From contig CAYZBJ010000009.1 of NCBI GenBank assembly GCA_964476625.1, forward strand, positions 1-64,000: 64,000 nt of DNA. The letters run 5' to 3'. The notes below the pieces were generated by a model. It saw only the letters and a list, made by a program, of their open reading frames with translations. It searched no databases and had not been told where the DNA came from. The DNA is from JAMLIN01 sp964476625. GTDB taxonomy: Bacteria > Pseudomonadota > Gammaproteobacteria > Burkholderiales > Burkholderiaceae_E. This document shows positions 58,113 through 64,000 of the stretch, in pieces. A program made the position numbers and the translations under genes. The number at the start of each line of letters is the position of its first letter. Position 1 is the stretch's first letter.

Positions 58113-58132
58113 AATTCCAGTTTAGTCGAATT
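58113..58132 (-). promoter_or_regulatory. Candidate ArsR operator
   Basis: AATTC-N10-GAATT palindrome placed directly before the arsR ATG. Would allow ArsR to cover the start region. No proper Shine-Dalgarno lies between it and the ATG, so arsR may be leaderless or the start a few codons later. Confidence 0.5.
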
Positions 58133-58297
58133 AAAGGAGGGAATGCAACCCGAAATGGGCTTGTCGACAACACTGGCGCGTCGATGCGGGAATGCCGACC
58201 GCAGGCCTCAGCATGGAGGTGCCCGGGAAGAGGTTGCCCAGGCCCGGCCGCTGCTGCGTTTCGACGGGCATGCGGAGAGGATCCGCCGGGATCGTGT

Positions 58298-59425
58298 TCA
58301 TGCTGCTGGTCGGCCTGCGTCGGCACCCTGCTCTTCATTCACCAGCAGTTGCAACAGACTCGGGTTGATGAACAGTTTCTCCCTGCCCAGAGCGACCGCC
58401 TGCAAGACACCAAGATCGACCAGCTCCGCGAGGTAGCGCGATGCGGCCTGGCGCTGCGCGATGCCCTTGTCGACGACGTTGCTGATGCGGCAATACGGTT
58501 GTTCGAAGATGACGTCGATCAGCTCACGTGTGTAGATCTTGGGCCGCTCCGCCTTGACATGGGCAGCAGTCTTTTCGGAGAGGTCGCGGATGGCCACGAT
58601 CTTCAGGGTAGTCCAGCGAGCGGTATCTTCGATTGCCGCCAGCATGTACAGGATCCATTGCTCCCAGGCCTGCTCGCGCGTGACGTCCAGCAGATACTGG
58701 TAGTACTCCGCCTTGTGCCGAATGATGTAGCGGCTGAGGTAAAGGATCGGCAGGTTCAAGAGACCAGCCTGGATCAGGAAGAGGATGTTCAGGATCCGTC
58801 CTGTGCGGCCGTTGCCGTCAGTGAACGGATGGATCGCTTCGAACTGGTAATGACCGATGGCAAGGCGCACCAGCGGGTCCAGGTCGGTCGCATCGTGCAG
58901 GAAGCGCTCCCAGTCAGCGAGCAACTCACGCAGCCGCTGCTGGCCAGTCGGCGGACTGTAGATGACCTCGCCGGTCTTGTCGTTGACCAACTGGGTGCCC
59001 GCTGTACTGCGGATGTCGAGCGCGGCACCTTTCAGCATTCGGCAGATCCCGACCGCGGTCGAGGTGCAAAGCGGCTTGTCCTTCAAGGACTCGAACCCGG
59101 TGCGCAGTGCCGTCCGGTAGCGCAGTGCCTCCTTGGTCGCCGGATCGGCGTGCTGATCGGCCTGGGCGAACCGGAAGAGCCGGTCGGTGGTCGTGACGAT
59201 GCTCTCGATCTCCGAACTGCCCCTCGCCTCGAGGATCGGGATCGTGTTGATCAGCATCGTCTGGTTCGGGATCAATTCCGCCGAGGCCTTCAACTCGGCG
59301 AGGGCTTCCCGTGCGCCGATGCAGGCCTTCAGCACCCGGACCGTCTCAACTGGTTGGCGAGGCGGCAGGCCGGGAATCCCGTTCCATGGTCGATCGGGAC
59401 ACCAGCCTGGCGCAGCTTCAGTCAT
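58298..59425 (-). CDS. Fic-family protein with C-terminal winged helix
   Basis: 375-residue Fic protein, likely an AMP- or other NMP-transferase. Active-site motif HPFTDGNGRTGR at residues 199-210 is intact. An N-terminal inhibitory motif of the [S/T]-x3-E type lies at S70-E74 (SSEIES), making this a class II Fic, self-inhibited. The C-terminus (RISNVVDKGIAQRQAASRYLAELVDLGVLQAV) is a winged-helix-like segment. Promoter region holds several inverted half-sites, consistent with autoregulation. Base composition is less GC-rich than its neighbours and it sits at the 3' end of a tRNA gene; probably acquired. Confidence 0.92.
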   Translation of the reverse strand: MTEAAPGWCPDRPWNGIPGLPPRQPVETVRVLKACIGAREALAELKASAELIPNQTMLINTIPILEARGSSEIESIVTTTDRLFRFAQADQHADPATKEALRYRTALRTGFESLKDKPLCTSTAVGICRMLKGAALDIRSTAGTQLVNDKTGEVIYSPPTGQQRLRELLADWERFLHDATDLDPLVRLAIGHYQFEAIHPFTDGNGRTGRILNILFLIQAGLLNLPILYLSRYIIRHKAEYYQYLLDVTREQAWEQWILYMLAAIEDTARWTTLKIVAIRDLSEKTAAHVKAERPKIYTRELIDVIFEQPYCRISNVVDKGIAQRQAASRYLAELVDLGVLQAVALGREKLFINPSLLQLLVNEEQGADAGRPAA

Positions 59426-59444
59426 GATGCAATTTCTTTATTTT

Positions 59445-59521
59445 GACGACACGTCTCGAGAATATGTCGCCACCAGCGACAGGTCAATAGAATGTGTCGT
59501 CTAAATCCGATTTCGACGACA
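59445..59521 (-). promoter_or_regulatory. Promoter of the Fic gene with operator array
   Basis: -35 TTGACC (59482-59487) and -10 TATTCT (59459-59464) with a 17-nt spacer, minus strand. The spacer holds a perfect palindrome TGTCGC-N5-GCGACA (59465-59481). Further half-sites TGTCGTC/GACGACA lie at 59445-59451, 59495-59501 and 59515-59521. An operator array in a promoter of this quality points to strong repression. Confidence 0.7.
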
Positions 59522-59557
59522 TAACCGGCTTTCGCCGGGTGACCTCGGGCGCTGACT

Positions 59558-59644
59558 TGGTGCCGGAGGCGGGAATCGAACCCGCACGTCCTCGCGGACA
59601 CCGGATTTTGAGTCCGGCGCGTCTACCAGTTCCACCACTCCGGC
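59558..59644 (-). tRNA. tRNA-Leu (anticodon CAA)
   Basis: 87 nt including an encoded CCA. Acceptor stem GCCGGAG/CTCCGGC, anticodon loop CTCAAAA giving CAA (reads UUG), long variable arm (TGTCCGCGAGGACG), T-arm GGGTTCGATTCC. A normal class II tRNA. Its 3' end faces the Fic gene and the ars operon. Confidence 0.97.
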
Positions 59645-59795
59645 CGAGGGGGGCCGGGCCTGTGCCCGGTCGCGCATTATCGACAATCGTCCCGGCCACC
59701 GCAAACCCGGAGGCGGGCGGGGGGCCAGTCCGGCTCGCTGCCCCCAGCCCCGCCCGCCTCGACCAGCCTGCTGTCCCGAATACAATGCCGGCTCC

Positions 59796-60845
59796 ATGCC
59801 CCTCACGCTGTCCGACTTCGATTTCGAGCTGCCGCCCGAGCTGATCGCGCAGCGTCCGGCCGCCTCGCGCAGTGCCTCGCGGCTGCTGCACCTGCGCCGC
59901 GGCGCCGACGGCGGGCCGCGGCTCGACGACCGGGTCTTCAGCGAGTTGCCGACGCTGCTGCGCGCGGGCGACCTGCTGGTGTTCAACGACAGCCGGGTGA
60001 TCCCGGCGCGCCTGCATGGCCGCAAGGCGAGCAGCGGCCGGGTGGAGCTGCTGGTCGAGCGCGTCCTCGGGCCTGCCGAGGCCGTCGTGCAATTGCGCGC
60101 GAGCAAGCCGCCGCAGCCCGGCTCGACCCTGGTGTTCGGCGAAGCGAGCGCCACCGTGCTCGGCCGCGACGGCGGCTTCTGGACCTTGCGCTTCGACCGG
60201 CCGCTCGGCCCCCTGCTCGAGTCGATCGGCAAGCTGCCGCTGCCGCCCTACATCACGCATGAGCCCGATGCCGCCGACCTGCTGCGCTACCAGACGGTCT
60301 ACGCCCGCGAGCCGGGTTCGGTTGCCGCGCCCACCGCCGGCCTGCACTTCGACGAGACTCTGCTGGCAGCGCTGGCGGCGGCCGGGGTGGGACGGGCCTT
60401 CGTGACCCTGCATGTCGGCGCCGGCACCTTCGCGCCGGTACGCACCGAGAGCCTCGCCGAGCACCGCATGCATGTCGAACGCTGCCGGGTCGATGCAGCC
60501 GCCGCCGGCGCCATCGCGCGCACTCGTGCGTCGGGCGGGCGGGTGATCGCGGTCGGCACCACGGCGCTGCGCACCCTCGAGAGCGCGGCCGACGAGGCCG
60601 GCACGATCACGCCGGGGATCCGCGATACCGGCATCTTCATCACGCCGGGCTACCGGTTCCGGGTGGTCGACCGACTGCTGACCAATTTCCACCTGCCGCG
60701 CTCGACCCTGCTGATGCTGGTCGCCGCCTTCGCCGGGCTCGACGCGATCCGCGCCGCCTATGCGCATGCCATCGCCGAGGGCTACCGCTTCTTCAGCTAC
60801 GGCGACGCCATGCTGCTCGACCTCGAGCCGGGAGCGACATGCTGA
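59796..60845 (+). CDS. queA: S-adenosylmethionine:tRNA ribosyltransferase-isomerase QueA
   Basis: Makes epoxyqueuosine in tRNA from SAM. 349 residues. FDFELPPELIAQRPAASR, LLVFNDSRVIPARLHG, and APTAGLHFDETLL, typical, then YRFRVVDRLLTNFHLPRSTLLMLVAAFAG. Overlaps tgt by 7 nt. ATG 59796. Confidence 0.98.
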   Translation: MPLTLSDFDFELPPELIAQRPAASRSASRLLHLRRGADGGPRLDDRVFSELPTLLRAGDLLVFNDSRVIPARLHGRKASSGRVELLVERVLGPAEAVVQLRASKPPQPGSTLVFGEASATVLGRDGGFWTLRFDRPLGPLLESIGKLPLPPYITHEPDAADLLRYQTVYAREPGSVAAPTAGLHFDETLLAALAAAGVGRAFVTLHVGAGTFAPVRTESLAEHRMHVERCRVDAAAAGAIARTRASGGRVIAVGTTALRTLESAADEAGTITPGIRDTGIFITPGYRFRVVDRLLTNFHLPRSTLLMLVAAFAGLDAIRAAYAHAIAEGYRFFSYGDAMLLDLEPGATC

Positions 60846-61969
60846 GCTACGAGTTGCTCGCCACCGACGGGGCGGCCCGCCGTGGCCGCGTCACCTGCCG
60901 CCACGGCACGATCGAGACGCCGGTCTTCATGCCGGTGGGGACCTATGGCGCGGTCAAGGCGATGAGCCCGCGCGAGCTCGAGGAGCTCGGCGCCGAGATC
61001 ACCCTGGGCAATACCTTCCACCTCTGGCTGCGCCCCGGGCTCGAGGTGATCGAGCGCTTCGGCGGGCTGCACGGCTTCAACGGCTGGCGCCGGCCGATCC
61101 TGACCGACTCGGGCGGCTTCCAGGTGTTCTCGCTCGGGGCGATGCGCAAGATCAGCGAGGAAGGGGTGCGCTTCGCCTCGCCGGTCAACGGCGACCGGCT
61201 CTTCCTCACGCCCGAGGAATCGATGCGCATCCAGTCGGTGCTCGACTCGGACATCGCGATGGTCTTCGATGAATGCACCCCCTACGAGATCGACGGCCGG
61301 CCGGCCAGCGCCGACGAGGCGGCCGCCTCGATGCGGATGAGCCTGCGCTGGGCGCGCCGCTCGCGCGACGCGTTCGACGCCGCCGGCAATCCGAATGCGC
61401 TCTTCGGCATCGTCCAGGGCGGCATGTACGAGGACCTGCGCGACGAGTCGCTCGCCGGCCTGGTCGACATCGGCTTCGACGGCTACGCGATCGGCGGGGT
61501 GTCGGTCGGCGAGCCCAAGGCGGACATGCGCCGGATCCTGGCCCATGTGGCGCCCCGCCTGCCGGCGGACCGTCCCCGCTACCTGATGGGGGTCGGAACC
61601 CCGGAGGACCTGGTCGAGTCGGTCGCGGCGGGCATCGACATGTTCGACTGCGTGATGCCGACCCGCAACGCCCGCAACGGCTGGCTCTTCACCCGCCACG
61701 GCGACCTGCGCCTGCGCAACGCCCGCTACCGCGACGACATCCGGCCGGTCGACCCCACCTGCGGCTGCTACTGCTGCGCCAACTTCTCGCGCGCCTACCT
61801 GTACCACCTGCACAAGGTCGGGGAGATCCTCGGCGCCCGGCTGGCGACCATCCACAACCTTGCCTACTACCTCGGCCTGATGGCGGGAATGCGGGAAGCC
61901 ATCGCCGGCGGCGGCTTCGAGGCCATGCGGGAGCGCTTTTCGGCCGGGCGGGCCCGCGGCGTAGACTGA
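60839..61969 (+). CDS. tgt: tRNA-guanine transglycosylase Tgt
   Basis: Exchanges guanine for preQ1 at position 34. 376 residues. Nucleophile/substrate site LTDSGGFQVFSLG, IVQGGMYEDLR, catalytic D in GFDGYAIGGVSVGE and DMFDCVMPTRNARNG, zinc ligands CGCYCCANFSRAYLYHL plus a later H. Follows queA and precedes yajC in the standard order. Confidence 0.98.
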   Translation: MLSYELLATDGAARRGRVTCRHGTIETPVFMPVGTYGAVKAMSPRELEELGAEITLGNTFHLWLRPGLEVIERFGGLHGFNGWRRPILTDSGGFQVFSLGAMRKISEEGVRFASPVNGDRLFLTPEESMRIQSVLDSDIAMVFDECTPYEIDGRPASADEAAASMRMSLRWARRSRDAFDAAGNPNALFGIVQGGMYEDLRDESLAGLVDIGFDGYAIGGVSVGEPKADMRRILAHVAPRLPADRPRYLMGVGTPEDLVESVAAGIDMFDCVMPTRNARNGWLFTRHGDLRLRNARYRDDIRPVDPTCGCYCCANFSRAYLYHLHKVGEILGARLATIHNLAYYLGLMAGMREAIAGGGFEAMRERFSAGRARGVD

Positions 61970-62014
61970 TGCCGCCCCGGGCATCCGGGGTCGCGCCGGG
62001 CGGTTTGCGGCGGG

Positions 62015-62020
62015 TATAAT
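62015..62020 (+). promoter_or_regulatory. -10 element before yajC
   Basis: Perfect TATAAT in the tgt-yajC gap, 107 nt before yajC, no good -35. Would give yajC-secD a promoter of its own besides read-through from queA. Confidence 0.4.
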
Positions 62021-62126
62021 CGCGGCGCCAGACTAGTCAAGTCCCATCCCATCTTGCTCGCGGCCGCCCCTGCGGCCCGCGCCAGCCGTCGGCGGCATGC
62101 CGACGGTCCCGTCAGGAGAATTCTTG

Positions 62127-62468
62127 GTGTTCATTTCAAACGCATACGCACAGGCCGGCGGCGGCACAGAACAACTGATGGGCTTCCTGCCGATCATCCT
62201 GATGTTCGTGGTGCTCTACTTCCTGATGATCCGCCCCCAGATGAAGCGCGCCAAGGAGCATCGCACGATGCTCGAGGCCCTCAAGAAGGGCGACGAGGTC
62301 GTCACCGGCGGTGGCGTGGTGGGCCGGGTCACCAAGGTCGGCGAAGCCTACGTCACCCTCGAGGTCTCGCACGCCGACAGCAAGACCGGCACCCAGACCA
62401 TCGAGATGCAGTTCCAGAAATCTGCGATCCAGACCCTGCTGCCCAACGGCACGCTGAAATCCCTCTAG
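62127..62468 (+). CDS. yajC: Preprotein translocase subunit YajC
   Basis: Small inner-membrane accessory of SecDF. 113 residues from GTG 62127 (MFISNAYAQAGG), AGGAG eight bases upstream; a TTG one codon earlier and an ATG 10 codons earlier are alternatives. One membrane segment (GFLPIILMFVVLYFLMIRPQMKR) and a cytosolic domain (KKGDEVVTGGGVVGRV). 115 nt upstream of secD. Confidence 0.95.
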   Translation: MFISNAYAQAGGGTEQLMGFLPIILMFVVLYFLMIRPQMKRAKEHRTMLEALKKGDEVVTGGGVVGRVTKVGEAYVTLEVSHADSKTGTQTIEMQFQKSAIQTLLPNGTLKSL

Positions 62469-62583
62469 GCGGACCCACCCGCCGGCGCCGCGGCCAGCGC
62501 GGCGGGCGCCAGATCACACGGACGACGGCGGCAGGCGCAGGCAGGCCTGCCGCCGTCACGCATCCGAACCAAGGCATCGACCC

Positions 62584-64000
62584 ATGAACAGGTACCCGAT
62601 CTGGAAGTACGTCGTCATCGCGATCACGATGGTGTTCGGCCTGCTCTATACCCTGCCGAACTTCTTCGGCGAGGCGCCAGCGGTGCAGGTCTCGAGCGCC
62701 AAGTCGACCGTGAAGATCGACGACGGAATGCGCGAGCGAGTGCGCCGCGTGCTCGACGAGACCGGCATCCAGAGCACCGGGATCTTCTTCGACGGCAATT
62801 CGGTCAAGGCCAGGTTCGAGACCACCGATATCCAGTTCCACGCCCAGGCGGTGATCCAGAAGGCGCTCAACCCGGATCCCGACGACCCGAGCTGGATCGT
62901 CGCGATGAACCTGCTGTCGAACACGCCGCAGTGGCTGCTCTCGATCAACGCATTGCCGATGTACCTCGGCCTCGACCTGCGCGGTGGGGTGCACTTCCTG
63001 ATGCAGGTCGACATGGCGAGCGCCCTCGACAAGCGGATGGACGGGTTCGCCGGCGAGGCCCGCACCCTGCTGCGCGAGAAGCGGATCCGCCACGCCGGCA
63101 TCGACCGCGATGGCGACGGCATCGTGATCCGCTTCCGCGAGGCCCAGGCCCGTGCCGACGCCCTCGCGACGCTCTCGCGCGACATGCAGGGCCTCGCCTT
63201 CACCGAAGCGGGCGACGGCGAAGCCCTGCGGCTGACTGGGCGATTCAGGCCCGAGGCAGCCAAGGAGATCCAGGAGAACGCGCTGCGCCAGAACATGACC
63301 ACCCTCGGCAACCGGGTCAACGAGCTCGGGGTCTCCGAGCCGGTGATCCAGCGCCAGGGCGCCGACCGGGTCGTCGTCCAGCTGCCGGGGGTGCAGGACA
63401 CCGCCAAGGCGAAGGACATCATCGGCCGCACCGCGACCCTCGAGGTCCGGCTCGTCTGCGAGCGCCCCGAGGAACTCGCCGCGCTCGCCGCCGGCAACGT
63501 CCCCTTCGGCTGCGATCGCTATACCGATCGCGACGGCCGGCCGCTGCTCGTGCAGAAGCAGGTGATCCTCACCGGCGAGAACCTGAACAATGCCCAGCCC
63601 GGCTTCGATTCGCAGACCCAGGAACCGACGGTCAACCTCAATCTCGACACCAATGGCGCGCGCATCTTCCGCGACATCACCCGGGCCAACATCGGCAAGC
63701 GGATGGCGATCCTGCTGTTCGAGAAGGGCAAGGGCGAGGTCGTCACCGCGCCGGTGATCCGCACCGAGATCCCCGGCGGCCGGGTCCAGATCAGCGGCCA
63801 GATGACGACCACCGAGGCCGCCGATACCGCCCTGCTGCTGCGGGCCGGCTCGCTCGCCGCCCCGATGGAGATCATCGAGGAGCGCACCATCGGCCCGAGC
63901 CTGGGCGCGGCGAACATCGAGAAGGGCTTTCGCAGCAACCTGTACGGCTTTCTCGCGATCGCGACCTTCATGATCGTGTACTACGCCTTCATGGGCCTGG
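62584..64000 (+). CDS. secD: Protein translocase subunit SecD, 3' end cut by window
   Basis: RND-type subunit that uses proton flow to pull secreted proteins through SecYEG. 472 residues are in the window and the frame is still open. N-terminal membrane segment (YVVIAITMVFGLLYTLPNFF), the conserved YLGLDLRGGVHFLMQVD motif (about 135), the periplasmic P1 domain with LGNRVNELGVSEPVIQRQG and RVVVQLPG, and the start of the membrane bundle (GFRSNLYGFLAIATFMIVYYAF). secF is expected just outside the window. Confidence 0.97.
   Translation, partial: MNRYPIWKYVVIAITMVFGLLYTLPNFFGEAPAVQVSSAKSTVKIDDGMRERVRRVLDETGIQSTGIFFDGNSVKARFETTDIQFHAQAVIQKALNPDPDDPSWIVAMNLLSNTPQWLLSINALPMYLGLDLRGGVHFLMQVDMASALDKRMDGFAGEARTLLREKRIRHAGIDRDGDGIVIRFREAQARADALATLSRDMQGLAFTEAGDGEALRLTGRFRPEAAKEIQENALRQNMTTLGNRVNELGVSEPVIQRQGADRVVVQLPGVQDTAKAKDIIGRTATLEVRLVCERPEELAALAAGNVPFGCDRYTDRDGRPLLVQKQVILTGENLNNAQPGFDSQTQEPTVNLNLDTNGARIFRDITRANIGKRMAILLFEKGKGEVVTAPVIRTEIPGGRVQISGQMTTTEAADTALLLRAGSLAAPMEIIEERTIGPSLGAANIEKGFRSNLYGFLAIATFMIVYYAFMGL

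Noticed and set aside
58143..58436. 97-codon plus-strand frame after a strong AAAGGAGGG
   Set aside because: The ribosome site is too close to the ATG and the frame runs antisense into the conserved end of the Fic gene; translation shows no family features.

Overview
The window is high-GC (roughly 70% by eye) bacterial chromosome, most likely from an uncultured betaproteobacterium of the Burkholderiales type. The evidence is gene order: rpsU-yqeY-dnaG-rpoD, tsaE-amiC-mutL-miaA, purM-hda-pcnB-folK-dgk-panC, queA-tgt-yajC-secD, and a second IF-1 gene with a basic tail. Three runs of exactly ten Ns and coding continuity across at least two of them point to a scaffolded, probably metagenome-derived, draft.

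Layout. 1-5381: macromolecular-synthesis operon on the minus strand (partial rpoD, dnaG, yqeY, rpsU), divergent from tsaD. 6511-10343: plsY, ybaK, xerD, an AEC-type transporter and a hemerythrin. 10625-17033: tsaE, amiC, a Nudix enzyme that seems to start at CTG, dedA, mutL, miaA. 17018-27022: a stand-alone encapsulated-ferritin homologue with a His-Gly tail, infA, recQ, a TauD-type dioxygenase and the tamA-tamB outer-membrane assembly pair. 27000-34837: purM, hda, a HAD phosphatase, pcnB, folK, dgk, panC, then a palindromic repeat, galE and thpR. 34808-41640: a complete phosphate-starvation locus, phoB-phoR convergent with pstSCAB-phoU; both promoters carry a Pho box of three 11-bp repeats.

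41808-55176 is accessory metabolism: nitronate monooxygenase-like protein, 3-hydroxybenzoate 6-hydroxylase plus gentisate dioxygenase with a MarR regulator, a mechanosensitive channel, a HAD hydrolase, a MaoC-like hydratase, a manganese (yybP-ykoY) riboswitch ahead of a GDT1/UPF0016 exporter, a VOC protein, a metallo-beta-lactamase-fold enzyme, and a small module (SDR-like protein, NTF2-like protein, HxlR regulator) tied together by two matching 19-bp operator candidates. 55207-58132 is an arsenic operon (arsR-arsI-arsC-arsC-acr3). 58298-59644 is a Fic protein with a strong promoter set in an array of inverted half-sites, next to the 3' end of a tRNA-Leu gene. 59796-64000 returns to core genes, queA-tgt-yajC-secD, with secD cut by the window end.

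The main points for follow-up are the ferritin homologue without an encapsulin shell gene, a pair of 102-105-nt dispersed palindromic elements whose outer stems differ in sequence but still pair, the HxlR and Fic operator arrays, the CTG start of the Nudix gene, an AT-rich patch inside tsaE that may hold a promoter, and a probable assembly misjoin inside tamB.
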